Assembly (NCBI GenBank): GCA_043228905.1
Contig: JBHGNT010000006.1
Coordinates: 5,580,001 to 5,644,000 of the forward strand
Source of the DNA: Azolla caroliniana
Taxonomy: Eukaryota > Polypodiophyta
Direction: 5' to 3'
Length of the DNA: 64,000 bases
Shown: piece by piece, positions 36,490 to 47,640 of the stretch
How positions within the stretch are numbered: the first letter of the stretch is position 1
Layout: every line of letters begins with the position of its first letter
Translations under genes and position numbers: made by a program
Notes under the pieces: generated by a model
What the model saw: only the letters and a program-made list of their open reading frames with translations
Told to the model about the DNA's origin: nothing
The model's database searches: none

Positions 36490-39395
36490 ACATCCCGTTC
36501 CGATATCTGTAATATTTGTTTGTGATTGTTGCATCGTATCATTCTTCTTTTGTTTTTTATTTATTTTGGTTAAGGAAACTTGTATATGATTACTCTTGTA
36601 AATGTTTTAGAGGGTTGGTCAGTGTGGTAGTGGATTGTTGATTGATTCACAACACCAGGGATTTATTTCATGCATGTAAATTATGTAGTTAAAGTTTCTC
36701 CGTTTGAAATATGATGTGCTTTTGGTCCAATGTTTATACCAGGATGTTTTATTTATAATTATCAAGTGATGGTTGAGATTTAGATGGGTGGTGGTAAGAA
36801 ACATGCCTTGAGCTCTTGTAGTATTTTCCCTAGGGAATTGGAATATTTCATGTTTTCATTCACATCTAGTTACCATTTCCTAAAGAGCTCACTATCTAAA
36901 TAATGGCAGTAATTTCCATCCCTAACCATGAATTGGTAGGGTTCTTGTAGTTACTCCACGTCTACAAATGGGGTTCTTCTAAAAGCAAATAAAAACAGAA
37001 TTAGGAATTGGTATTTATGTTGGTAAAGCTAGGAATAAGTCAAGAAGCATTTCCTAGAGGCATAAATGACCTCAAAGAACTCCCATCTTAGTGATTGCAA
37101 GGATAGACTAGACTTTGTCCCCTTCTAGTTGTGAATTGATGTCTTCATGGTTTTATTATTCCTGCAATTGAGTAGCAATGTATGTGGATCACAACGATAG
37201 GGATATATGAAATAACTTAAGTGTTAGTAGTTCCTCATCTAATGTTTATTAGATTCAATAAACCCCTACTAAATGAGAGTTTATGGTGCTTTTTCAAGAA
37301 GTTTGATCTATTCATTTGTAGTGTTATAAGGTATATTTTGAGTGATGTTTTTTGTGATGGTTAATTTCTTCATACAAAGATCAATTTCACTTAATTTAAC
37401 CATTGTCTTTATGTATAATTATAGCTTTCAAACAAAGTTGTTCCTTTCCTAGTCAAGTAGATGTAAATGATCACTACATGAAATTATTGAGTTATGAATG
37501 CCATGCTGACCATAGATGTAACAAGTTCCTTGCCAATGGTTGGCTCTCTTCTTATTGGGTTTAGGCGATGGTTTGAAGATGTCTTGCACATCAATTTGTT
37601 AGTTTCATTTCAACTTGTTGACATAATTATTTCTCACTCTAAAGGAGTCATAAAGATACATATGGGGCATAATAAATTGCATATATCAAATAATTCTTGG
37701 CGTATATAGAGTTGCTTCAATCTTGGAGATTTCTCATGGACTATGATATACTAAGATGTAATAAAACAAATGTGTTGTGAAATGCGTTAGCACCTTTTAT
37801 ACATGAAGTTTTATGTAAATATTTTTCTTCATGCAAATGAATGGTGATTTGATTTGATTGATTTTGAGCGTTCTGACTAGCAATCTAAGGTGCCACTAAA
37901 GAAATAAATAGACATTTCACAAATACTAAGGTGTGGTCCTAAAAGTTGCATTTGAGGTGTCTATGCCAAAAATGCTTGCTTCTACATAAAATATGAAGTT
38001 ATGTACATGAGAAGGGAAATTAGGAAGGGGTATAGTATCGTAGAAGAGGAAGTTGAGAAACTTGCCAAACATAACAAACATGTACAAGTGAATAATAAGC
38101 ACATATTAGACCAAATGCCAAAGGAACCGATAAAAAGTGTTGAAATAGTTTTACATCTAAGGATTTTTAGATGTTACCAAAGATATGTGGACTGTCTATA
38201 CTTGTTGAAATAGTTTCTTATTGAATCAACGACTCTTCTTGTGCAATCATGTTGAATAGTGTGAAACTTGAAAAGGACACAAATACACTTGACTAATTGC
38301 AAACTTGAGGATATTTCGAAAGAATGAAATAGTTTGTTTACACAATTGATGATTTCAACCCTAAACTCCTTCAAGAAGAATAAAATAAACCATGGTTCTA
38401 GAGATAGAAGTTTCCAAGCAAGGATAAACTCAAGGGTTAAAAAACAAGTCTTCAGTTGACGAAAAGAAATTGTCATAATAAATACTAAGAAAATGGAGGT
38501 CTCAAGTGAAGAAAATAATGTAAATAGATGTAGCTAGTATCTTTTGATGTGAATAAATGTATGATCCATAGACTGAACCATACGTATCATACGTGCATTT
38601 GCATTCGAGAATGGTTCAATAAAACATGTATGGTAAATCATCTCGAAGTTGGATTGGATTGACTATGGTCTATATTATATATTGATTCACTCTCAATCCC
38701 AATAAGTCGACTCTAATCCATTGTGAACCACCAACATAAGTATGGTTGCAATATTTGCATTGTATCACATGCATACGTTTGGGATGCTTCTTAAGAATCA
38801 AGACATCTCTATAATCCTCACTTTAGAACTTTACAAAAAAATGAGTATGAACTATAGAGATTGAATCAAAATATGTCATTATAAATTATAATCAAATGTT
38901 CAAAAACTCATAAAACGTATATTCGAGAATATGAAGAAAACATGACATAGGCAGTAGTTGCATAATAACTTACCACTAGGGTGAGCTAATTTCTAATAAC
39001 AAAGACAAAAAAAAGGAACATGACACTAACATAAAATTTTGCCATGACATGACACTAACGAGAGGATATGAGGAATTGAACCCAAGACATAAGCAATAGT
39101 AGCATGACAACATAAAAGGAGCACGCATTTTTCCCTTTTCAAACGTGTTCGTTTTCAAACGTTTGAATGCTTGCACGAACACGTTTATTACGTTCTATGA
39201 ATGTATCTATGGTAGTGCTTGTTGGAAGCTCTATTCATTTTTTATTTTTTATTTTTAAAACAAAACTACACCATACTTTCCATGACCAATCCAATAAGCG
39301 TATACAAAGTATATAATGATACAATCTAGTGGAGGGTAAGATAAGAGAGAAAGGTATATCCCCCACTATGTCATAATTGAAACCAAACTCCACCT
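36490..39395. other. F-box gene 3' flank and intergenic DNA
   Basis: No gene recognised. Positions about 38566-38660 resemble 512-600, again with GCATTCGAGAATGG and TATGGTAAAT, showing a dispersed repeat family in the window. Confidence 0.5.
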
Positions 39396-40007
39396 ATGGA
39401 GGAAACAACCATTGAGGGGTTACATATTGCCAAAACCGTTTGGTCATTTCTCTCCACAAATACGAACAACAAATCTTTCCATTTGCCTTTAAAGGATTGT
39501 TGTTTCAGAAAAATGAAGGAGTCATATTGACCTTTTAAAATTCAAATAAGCATCGACCAAATTTCCTTCACACAATGAACAAGATTATGCTTTATTTGCT
39601 GAAACACAATTTTGCATCGATCTTTTCAAATATTCCACAGAACCACCGATGATATCTTAGCCCATATTGCGGCATCCACATTCAACCGATTTGAGCTTGA
39701 ACATGGTATGGCCTTAACTTGCCTTCCCCTAGTTTGAAAGGTAAATAGTATCTTTTCCCTTTCATAATTATGCTTATCCACATTTACATCCATCCAAAAG
39801 ACATTTCTCCATGTAATCACATTAGGTCCATATGCAACATCAATGAGTTGCAACATACGTTTCCAAACAAAATATGCAGCCATACCGTTCCATAAGGCAT
39901 GTTGCATTCATTCCAAATGAAACCCACAAAACGAGCAAGTTTTAATTCCCACTTCCCTATGCATCCATTCTAAGACTAGAATCATACATACACCACATTT
40001 ATTTTCT
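39396..40007 (-). pseudogene. Decayed LINE 3' end (zf-RVT region)
   Basis: The minus-strand frame reads TCSFCGFHLE, a stop, then MQHALWNGMAAYFVWKRMLQ. It resembles the C-terminal zinc-binding segment of plant L1 ORF2 (compare CPLCSLPNESLRHCLWDCPQ in the intact copy), with broken frame and substituted ligands. The intact LINE at 40023-46470 inserted next to or into this older fragment. Confidence 0.65.
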
Positions 40008-40022
40008 AACTATCCACATGCC
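40008..40022 (+). repeat. Left target-site duplication of the intact LINE
   Basis: AACTATCCACATGCC, identical to 46471-46485 after the poly(A) tail. Confidence 0.95.
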
Positions 40023-40038
40023 TGATACTTGCTTCGAT

Positions 40039-40340
40039 GGCGGGAGCAAACGCAGCAGAACAGGGCGCGCAGGCATGGCGTGAAGGAGCAGGAGCGGGTG
40101 CACGCTGAGGAACGCGCGCGCTACCCAACAGAGCCAGAGGCGCCAACTGCTGTCCAAGCCGTCACACTGGAGAACTGCAGGTAATAAGCAGCAGCGCGTT
40201 GGCGGGAGCAAACGCAGCAGAGCGTGGAGTGGGAGCAACAGGAAAAGGCGTGCAGGAGCAGGAGTAGGTGCACACTGAGGAACACGCGCGCTGTCCAACA
40301 GAGAAAGAGGAGGAGCACAACGCCAATTGCTGTCCAGGTA
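40039..40340 (+). repeat. Two tandem 5'-UTR monomers of the LINE
   Basis: Units starting at 40039 and 40201 share GGCGGGAGCAAACGCAGCAG, GCAGGAGCAGGAG-like sequence, CACTGAGGAAC, CGCGCGCT and CGCCAACTGCTGTCCA-like blocks. Small indels make the offset vary between 162 and 180 bp. The block is far more GC-rich than the flanks. It resembles the tandem promoter monomers of some mammalian L1 families; promoter function is inferred. Confidence 0.8.
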
Positions 40341-40489
40341 CTCTCACACACAATCCTCCCTCCCTCCCCCAACCAGAAAACGCAAAGTAACACACAAAAA
40401 AAAAAAAAAAAAAAAAAAAAAAACACAAAACAAAGGGGAAAGGGAAGAACAACACATACAACCTAGGCTCGCAAGACACATAACTCGCT

Positions 40490-41959
40490 ATGATGGGAGG
40501 AATCGAGCTTCCACCAGCGCCCAATTTGCTCGATGAAGAAGATGGATCAGATCTCGCCATTACCCTGTCCCCCGAGGCTAACCGTGTCTTAGCGGAAGAA
40601 ATCGAACGCCTACGGCGTACCTCCTTCGTATGTAGGTTTCTGGCAGGTAGACCAAGTCGGGGCATGGTTCGGGACATGTTTCAGGTGGCTGTGTTGGAGA
40701 ACATGCCGGTAATCAAGAGTGTCAGGGGTTTAGGGAAAAACTTCTTCCACATTGAATTAGGTAATGACTCGCTGGCGCAGCCATTGGTCGAGCTCAAGGT
40801 ACTCGAACTGAAGTACGGCAAGGTGTTGCTCCAACCATGGTCACCAGGGTTCAATCCGATCGAAGAGTTACGGAAACTCAACAACCCTAGGGTGATCACC
40901 GCAACATTTCCTGGCCTCCCTCCACATTTGTACCATCTGCTCCCTCTTTTTGGCGAACAAGTAGGAATGATATGCCCTCAAAAAGCGTCAATGGCAGACA
41001 CAGTCGCAGAGGTGCCCAAGTTGCGTATCTTGGTGCCTTCCCTCCATGGACTTCCATCAAGGATTAGACTCTACTCTGAGGAGTTAGGCCTCACAGTGGT
41101 AAAAGTGGTTTTTGAGGGACTCCCGGGGCAGTGTTTCATTTGCAAACAGACAGGACACCTAGCTAAGGAGTGTCCTCGTAAGATTGGAAAGGGAAGCTCG
41201 GGACCACGACCCTCGGGCAAAGTCGGGACATCCAAGGGTGAAGAAGCTCCTTGGCTACCCGTTAAGAAGAAGGGGAAACTTGGAGGCCTAGGTGCCCCCT
41301 CTCCCGCCCTCTTTCATGACCTCCCCCTTGAAAGAAGTCCTGCCACCTTGTCACCAGCAAGCGTGGACGAGCAACCCTTGAAACGAGTAAAGATCCTCTC
41401 CGGGAGTGCCAAGGCACCCGACCTACAGGTGAGAGCTACCAACAGATTTACACTTCTTCAAGGGTTAGGGGATGGCGACCCAGCAACGCTGGCAGCAATG
41501 CTGTCCCCGTGTGACTCCTCACGCCTTCCCCCGCGGGAGCCCGAACTCGTGTTCTCCACCCCGATGGAGATGCAACCCCAACTTGTACCGTCCACCCCGG
41601 AAGAGAAGCTGGCACAACCCCCCCTCCCGGTGGAGCGGGAATGTGGTAGTGGCCTCAGATTAGTGAAATCGTGGATCCGGACGGGCAAGCTCAAGGACAA
41701 AGAAAAGGGTAAGATAGGAAGACCAACACCTGGTTTGGCGACGACTCTGTTAGATAGAGGGGTGCAAGTTGTGCCACCGCTTCGGAGCACAAATGTATCG
41801 CGGGATCTATTTGAAGCGGGTCGAGAACGACCGGCTGAGAATCTTGTAGGGGATTTGCAGCCTGCAGTGGAGACCATACCCCCCGAAACAGGTGTTAGTT
41901 TGCCCCATGACATGGAGATCGGCCCGAACATGGGCGCCAACGTCACCGTTTTCGGATGA
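40490..41959 (+). CDS. LINE ORF1 protein (DUF4283-like, zinc knuckle)
   Basis: 489 residues from ATGATG at 40490. ORF1 proteins of plant LINEs bind element RNA and act as nucleic-acid chaperones in the RNP. About residues 20-210 contain a plant ORF1-type region (LRRTSFVCRFLAGRPS, VLLQPWSPGFNP, VKVVFEGLP). It is followed by a CCHC knuckle at about 215-228, CFICKQTGHLAKEC. The C-terminal half is Pro/Ser-rich and probably disordered. A 28-base A run precedes it at about 40396. The last codons overlap ORF2: ATGA at 41956-41959 is the ORF2 start and the ORF1 stop, suggesting termination-reinitiation for ORF2 translation. Confidence 0.9.
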   Translation: MMGGIELPPAPNLLDEEDGSDLAITLSPEANRVLAEEIERLRRTSFVCRFLAGRPSRGMVRDMFQVAVLENMPVIKSVRGLGKNFFHIELGNDSLAQPLVELKVLELKYGKVLLQPWSPGFNPIEELRKLNNPRVITATFPGLPPHLYHLLPLFGEQVGMICPQKASMADTVAEVPKLRILVPSLHGLPSRIRLYSEELGLTVVKVVFEGLPGQCFICKQTGHLAKECPRKIGKGSSGPRPSGKVGTSKGEEAPWLPVKKKGKLGGLGAPSPALFHDLPLERSPATLSPASVDEQPLKRVKILSGSAKAPDLQVRATNRFTLLQGLGDGDPATLAAMLSPCDSSRLPPREPELVFSTPMEMQPQLVPSTPEEKLAQPPLPVERECGSGLRLVKSWIRTGKLKDKEKGKIGRPTPGLATTLLDRGVQVVPPLRSTNVSRDLFEAGRERPAENLVGDLQPAVETIPPETGVSLPHDMEIGPNMGANVTVFG

Positions 41960-44900
41960 GGATCCTAACGTGGAATGTACAGGGCCTTGGTGGAGGCCGA
42001 CAACACCAAGAGTGTAGAAGACTTCAGGAGGAGTTGAATCCCCTTAATATAGGGGGCCATATTGACATATTGCTTTTGCAGGAACACCACCTCTCGCAAG
42101 AGCGAACTCAGAGCTTAGTAAACCCCCTGTCGGGTGGGTGGACCACATGGTGGTCGGCTGCGCAGGGTGACCTCCACCGAAGAGGAGGGGTCTGCATCTC
42201 GATCAGCGATAAGGCCCGATACGAAGTAACATCATCTGGCACGCTGGTGGAGGGTCGGGCCTTATACGTGCTTCTGAAATGGAATCGCCTACAGATTGGG
42301 GTGCTAAACATTTATGCCCCTAACTCAGCCCCCGAGAGAGCAATCTTTTGGAGGATGCTCGCGACAACATTACCTAATGTCGAGGCTTGGGTAATGGCAG
42401 GTGATTTCAACATGACTGAACACATGGGAGATAGGAAAGGAGGGACCCGGAGGCCTATTTATGGTGCGGAGCTGGATTCATGGGCTTTCCTAATTGGCAA
42501 AATCGGGGTGAAGGATACATGGGGCTCTTCCCTTAGGCGAAGCTCACATTCGCTGCACTTTTCTAGAGCCGCCGGGAATGCTAGGGGCGGTAGTCTTGCA
42601 CGGCTAGACCGCATATACATCAGCTCATCCCTCGAAGAGCTCGGGGGCTCCTTTGCTATCTTGGCAGGCCTTACCTTTTCAGATCATCAGCCGGTGAGAC
42701 TAGACCTTAACCCACCCAACGATAGCAAGGGCAGTCTCAATGTAAAGATCCCCATAAAGATCATGAAGAGTGAAGAGGTGAAGGCCGGTTTACAGAGTAT
42801 ATGGCAGGACACCATGGGCAGTAAATCAGCCAGCGAAGATCTGCAGAAAAAATTGGCCCGCTCGTCCTCCTTTTTACAACAAGAGACCAAGCGCGCCCTC
42901 CAACAGGTTAGAGCCATTGAAACAAAATTAAGGAAGGCCGTTGCGGCAGCGCAACGGCTGTTACAGGTAGACCCTGGTTGCAAATGGTCTAGAGCTAAAC
43001 TAGAGGAAGCAAAGATGAAGGTACAAGAAAGGACTTTGGAGAAGAACCGAATGCTGTTTCGAAGAAACGCAGCATGGTGGGCTAGAAAAGACGACAAGGT
43101 CAACCGACATTTCTTTCACTACAAGGCACCCAAGGGTGGTGGTGGACGTATACACGAGCTGCGAAAACCAGACGGCTCAATAACGGAGGACAAGACTGAG
43201 GTTCTGGAAATGGCAACACAATATTATCGTGACCTCCTCGCACCTACGCATGTGCGGCAAAACTCGGAGCTGGCTGATCGAGTGATGTCTTGCATTCACC
43301 CCAAGGTAACCCAAGAGATGGAAGTTGTGCTCGATAGTCCCATCTCTCGTTTAGAGCTCTCGGAGGCACTTAGGGGATTGCGAAGGGGTGCATGCCCCGG
43401 TCCCGATGGTCTCTCACGAGATTTCTTCGAGATTCATTGGGAATGTGTTATCCCGTCCTTGGAAGCCGGGTTCCAAGAGATTTGGTCCTCAGGAAAGATG
43501 CCGAATGGTCTGGCTGAGGGGATGATATATCTCATCCCCAAATCCCAAGAGCGAAGCCTAGAGTTGCGCCAATGGCGTCCAATCACGATCCTTAACACGG
43601 CATACAAGATACTCGCTAAAGTCCTTGCTCAGCGATTAGCAAGCTTCTTACCGGACATCATACACGACAATCAAACTGGGTTTGTCAAGAACAGGTGTAT
43701 CTTTGATAATGTGTTGCTTCTTTGGGAAGCTATGGCATTGGCCGGGTGCTCCGTATCGAGCTCGGCTATTCTGATGCTAGACTTTGAGAAGGCATACGAT
43801 AGAGTGTTATGGCCCTTCTTGGAAAATGTGATGAGAGCTTTGGGCCTACCTCAAAAATGGAGGAATTGCACTTCTGCACTCTATCGGACAGCTACGAGTA
43901 GCGTGCTGATGGCTGGATCTAGGGGACCCGCCTTCCAACTACAACGCTCAGTGAGGCAAGGCTGTCCCCTAGCCCCATATCTCTATCTCTTTATAACCGA
44001 GGCTTTCTCCGCCTACTTACAAGCACCAACTAGCGGGTTGCGGGGATTGCCCATCCCCAATGCGACTGAAGATTTGCTGTTATCTGAATATGCCGACGAT
44101 ACGGTTCTTTTCTTGCAAGGTGATGAGGAGAATTTACAGCGGGCTGAACATCTTGTCGAGGACTTTTGTCAAGCGGCTGGTGCCAAGATCAATTGGAATA
44201 AAACCCAAGGTCTATGGTTCAGCGAACAGGAGACACCAAGATGGCAACCCCATGCCGATTTTACGTGGGTCCCTAGTGGGACGACTTTCAAGTACCTTGG
44301 ATTTACGATGGGGAGGTCAATCCCCAAGGGAGCTCAATTGGCCCACGTACAAGCCAAAATAAGTAAGAAGCTGAACCAGTGGAGTAGATCAAAATTGTCC
44401 TTCGCTGGTAGGGTCCTTGTGGCGAACCAAGTGCTGCTCGCTACCATGTGGCACTCAGTCTCATGCTGGATTATGGACCCTGCAGGTTTGCACGCGATTA
44501 AGGCTGCCATTAGGGGGTTTATATGGTCAGGTAAGGACAACCCACGGGCTGCCGCCAGAGTCTCATGGTGTTGGTTAACGCAACCGCGGGCCAAAGGGGG
44601 GCTTGGCCTCATAGACCCCTTAATGCAGAGTCGTGCATTGCTGGCTAAAATGGTGGTTCGCTGCCTCCTGCCAGGTAAGGGGTGCTGGAAGGTACTTCTT
44701 CGCAACAGGCTGCAAGTAGGGACTCCCAAGTATGGTAGGCCTTGGCCCGACTCCTTGAATTGGTGCTGCACGAGTGGAGTCCCACCCAGGCTGGCTTGCC
44801 ATCCGGAGGATAGGGTCACGAACTCCATCTTGCGGGCATGGTGCCATATACGACAACATTTGGTCAAGCACACCCCGGAAACAGTGGCCGAATGGACTAG

Positions 44901-46269
44901 ACAGCCACTATTCTGGAATCCTCATGTGCGAACGAATGACAACGCGATGCTAGGGCAACTTAAGGGCCTAGCATGGGGAAAGTTGGCACAAACAGGCCTC
45001 CTATCTATAGACGATTGGAGACGCATGGCTGATTCAGGAAGAGCCCAAGAGGTCCTTTTCCCCCCCCTCAAGGGAGCTACGAAAATGCGGAGACTGATAG
45101 CTGAGGCAGTTGACAGGGTTCTGATGGGGGTGGCGAGAGAACATGCATGGTTCGGTCTCTTTGACGAGGCTGGAATGGTCAAGGCGCTAAAGGGCATGAG
45201 CGGATCGGGGAGTGATACAGTTTTTGGGGACAGCCAGAGCAGCGGCTCTTGGCACCCAATCCGAGTGGTGGCACAGATTGATAACATCTGGAAGACAGAC
45301 CCGGATGTTGCTACGGTGGAACCCCATTGGAGGTTAAGGGTATACGGTTGTCGTCCCCTTGTCGATCTGGATTGGGACCCCGGGGATTTCAGATGGAAAC
45401 ATGACGATAGACTCCACCACTTCTTCGATTACACCACTAAATTGGGGCGGACTTTGCAACTGCAGCGAGGCGACCCCCTTCGCAACGGCTGGCGAACATT
45501 GGGCATCCCCAATGAGGCGCTCATTGCCTTTTGGAAGGGTCTTTGGCGTCTCCACATGCCTGAAAAGATCAAGCTCTTTTGGTGGCAGATCGGTCATAAT
45601 GTGGTGCCCGTTGGCGAATGGTTAGATAAACGGGGCGGCCCGTTAGGCTGCCCACTGTGCTCTCTACCTAATGAGTCTCTGAGACATTGTTTGTGGGATT
45701 GCCCTCAAGCTCAAAAGGTATGGGATAGAGTGACTCGCCTCCTTGTGGCATGTGACGTTGAAGGAACAGCCTCGTGGAGCGCTGCGGCATGGATTGATCA
45801 CTCGGTCGAAGGGTGGACGGACGCCGTCAATGCGGATAGTTGGTGCTATGTATGCACGAGAGGCAAAATCGTCAAGATCCGTTTTGAAAGAGGCTTGCAG
45901 CCCGCATCCCCTAGGTTTCCGGAAATCTGGTTGTTGATCGCAGGTTTCACCTTGTGGTATATATGGAAAGCGCGTTGCCTCAAGGTCTTCCAAGGTACGG
46001 TACGCCCCCCGGAGGAAGTGATCATGGACATATGGTTCGCGCTTATCAGCTGCCTACGAGGGCAACTAGAAGAGATCTACAGCCACTCCAACGACGTGAC
46101 CACTGCCCGTTTGCGCTTTTGGCAGAAATGGCGGAACACACCTATGGTGATGCAAGGCGGGAGTGGCCCGAGGTGGAACTACCAGCCCCCACGCTGGTTG
46201 TTTCCTATTCACCTGCCACCCTCTTTTCGGTGTAGGCCCCAAGAGCCGACTCGTACGAGGCCACATTGA
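41956..46269 (+). CDS. LINE ORF2: endonuclease, reverse transcriptase, zf-RVT
   Basis: 1437 residues. It nicks the target and reverse-transcribes element RNA at the nick. The N-terminal APE-like endonuclease shows LTWNVQGLGG (4-13), QEHH (about 42), AGDFNMTE (148-155), LDRIYIS (217) and SDHQP (242-246). The reverse transcriptase has GPDGLSRDFF, YLIPKSQE, DFEKAYDRV (from 609), VRQGCPLAPYLYL and the catalytic YADD at 712-715. A zinc-binding CPLC at 1232-1235 with a downstream H/C pair is the plant zf-RVT domain. It ends without RNase H. No stop or frameshift interrupts it, and all signature residues I can place are present. The start ATG sits on the ORF1 stop. Confidence 0.95.
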   Translation: MRILTWNVQGLGGGRQHQECRRLQEELNPLNIGGHIDILLLQEHHLSQERTQSLVNPLSGGWTTWWSAAQGDLHRRGGVCISISDKARYEVTSSGTLVEGRALYVLLKWNRLQIGVLNIYAPNSAPERAIFWRMLATTLPNVEAWVMAGDFNMTEHMGDRKGGTRRPIYGAELDSWAFLIGKIGVKDTWGSSLRRSSHSLHFSRAAGNARGGSLARLDRIYISSSLEELGGSFAILAGLTFSDHQPVRLDLNPPNDSKGSLNVKIPIKIMKSEEVKAGLQSIWQDTMGSKSASEDLQKKLARSSSFLQQETKRALQQVRAIETKLRKAVAAAQRLLQVDPGCKWSRAKLEEAKMKVQERTLEKNRMLFRRNAAWWARKDDKVNRHFFHYKAPKGGGGRIHELRKPDGSITEDKTEVLEMATQYYRDLLAPTHVRQNSELADRVMSCIHPKVTQEMEVVLDSPISRLELSEALRGLRRGACPGPDGLSRDFFEIHWECVIPSLEAGFQEIWSSGKMPNGLAEGMIYLIPKSQERSLELRQWRPITILNTAYKILAKVLAQRLASFLPDIIHDNQTGFVKNRCIFDNVLLLWEAMALAGCSVSSSAILMLDFEKAYDRVLWPFLENVMRALGLPQKWRNCTSALYRTATSSVLMAGSRGPAFQLQRSVRQGCPLAPYLYLFITEAFSAYLQAPTSGLRGLPIPNATEDLLLSEYADDTVLFLQGDEENLQRAEHLVEDFCQAAGAKINWNKTQGLWFSEQETPRWQPHADFTWVPSGTTFKYLGFTMGRSIPKGAQLAHVQAKISKKLNQWSRSKLSFAGRVLVANQVLLATMWHSVSCWIMDPAGLHAIKAAIRGFIWSGKDNPRAAARVSWCWLTQPRAKGGLGLIDPLMQSRALLAKMVVRCLLPGKGCWKVLLRNRLQVGTPKYGRPWPDSLNWCCTSGVPPRLACHPEDRVTNSILRAWCHIRQHLVKHTPETVAEWTRQPLFWNPHVRTNDNAMLGQLKGLAWGKLAQTGLLSIDDWRRMADSGRAQEVLFPPLKGATKMRRLIAEAVDRVLMGVAREHAWFGLFDEAGMVKALKGMSGSGSDTVFGDSQSSGSWHPIRVVAQIDNIWKTDPDVATVEPHWRLRVYGCRPLVDLDWDPGDFRWKHDDRLHHFFDYTTKLGRTLQLQRGDPLRNGWRTLGIPNEALIAFWKGLWRLHMPEKIKLFWWQIGHNVVPVGEWLDKRGGPLGCPLCSLPNESLRHCLWDCPQAQKVWDRVTRLLVACDVEGTASWSAAAWIDHSVEGWTDAVNADSWCYVCTRGKIVKIRFERGLQPASPRFPEIWLLIAGFTLWYIWKARCLKVFQGTVRPPEEVIMDIWFALISCLRGQLEEIYSHSNDVTTARLRFWQKWRNTPMVMQGGSGPRWNYQPPRWLFPIHLPPSFRCRPQEPTRTRPH

Positions 46270-46443
46270 AGGGCATTGCCTTGGATATAGGTAGCTTCTT
46301 ACATTAAGTTAGGCCGCAAGGCAATGTAAGTGGCTCATCTTCTTTGGCTTGATCGGAGGAAGTCTCCCCGATGTGTGTATAAATTTCCTTATAGACTCTA
46401 TGTAATAATCCTTCCTAACTAATGGGAAAGTAGCTTTACTTTG

Positions 46444-46474
<31 letters not shown>

Positions 46475-46485
46475 ATCCACATGCC
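46444..46485 (+). repeat. LINE poly(A) tail and right target-site duplication
   Basis: A run of 27 A (46444-46470) is followed by AACTATCCACATGCC (46471-46485), the exact partner of 40008-40022. The A run shares its last bases with the first bases of the duplication, so the tail/TSD boundary is ambiguous by up to 2 bp. Confidence 0.95.
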
Positions 46486-47447
46486 GGAATCCAATAATGC
46501 CTCCAATCACCACTAAGCATATTACCATAAGATTGTATTTTACTTGCATCTAAATGAAGCTCTATTCAATTGATCAGTTATTGCACTTACTAATTGTTGA
46601 AATTAGGGCAAACTTAACTTTGACCTACTAACTCGAGACCGACAAAAGCATTATAGGAAAGAATGGCAAGTTGTCGATAAGAACAAAACAAATATACACA
46701 ACATTCAAAGATGGATATAATAAAACAAGAAAGAGGGCAAAATAATGAATAATAGCATGATAGATATGCATACACATCATGAAAAGAATTAAGATGATAG
46801 AGACTCAAAGTACAATGACTAAGGTGTTAGCTTCATTATTCACAATAGTAAGTACAATACAATGTACATGATTGTTTCACAAGAAGACAAACAATATGAA
46901 TGATGAGAACTAAGTCTTGTTCTCTTATAAAATCTTACCATTTAGAGAACTAGATAGGTAGTCCTCGTGCAATGGAAAACTGATATAAATATGTGTGTTT
47001 TATAGGGGTGGGGATAGATGGATTTTACTACCTTCTCCCAAGTTAAATATGACATATGGAACCAAATGTGAACATTTTTACATAGTATGTGTAGAATTGA
47101 CTAGTGATTCTTCATATTCAAGAATTTTACTTATAAACATAGCAAACACCTGGATTGTAAGAGGAATACTCCCACACTTGTTGAAGGCACACTATGTGTT
47201 GTCGAGGAGTCTGTCATTGGGGTGGGGGTGGGAGAGAGAATATATAAAAGATAAAAATTAATAAAATGGTCTTCATCCAATGTTAATAAAGTATAATCAA
47301 AAGTTCACATTTACATGGCGTATTTGGAAATTCCAAGCGTTTCTATTTATAACAATCTCCCAACAAAGGATAAGACACAACTTGGAATTTACAAAATTCA
47401 TCCACACACATATACACGCATGCAAATATCAACAACATTACTTTTAG
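46486..47447. other. No gene recognised
   Basis: AT-rich spacer between the intact LINE and the hAT-like element. It continues the pre-insertion locus seen at 39396-40022. Nothing supportable in it. Confidence 0.55.
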
Positions 47448-47455
47448 GCGCTAAG
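47448..47455 (+). repeat. Left 8-bp TSD of hAT-like element
   Basis: GCGCTAAG, repeated exactly at 52611-52618. Confidence 0.92.
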
Positions 47456-47640
47456 TAGGGATCGGCAATGGCTCGGCTCAAGCTTAAACCGTTTGGCTTA
47501 GCCGGCTTGAAAACGGCTTAGCGGCTTAGCGGCTCGGCTCGGCTCGGTTTAGGCTTGAACTTGCCTTAACGGTTTGAGCTCGGCTCGGCTCGGCTTGAGC
47601 CTCGCCAAACCGGCTCAAGCCGGCTAAGCCGGATAAACCG

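Larger units (their letters stand above)
40023..46470 (+). mobile_element. Structurally complete L1-type LINE
   Basis: A 6.45-kb non-LTR retrotransposon bounded by an exact 15-bp target-site duplication. It has a 5' UTR with two tandem monomers, ORF1 (489 aa), ORF2 (1437 aa), a 200-base 3' UTR and a 27-base poly(A) tail. ORF2 has apurinic-type endonuclease, reverse transcriptase and zf-RVT and no RNase H, the organisation of plant L1 elements. Both ORFs are open with their catalytic motifs in place, so it looks recently inserted and possibly still competent. Decayed relatives occur at 7400-9330, 39396-40007 and 59880-60960. Confidence 0.95.
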
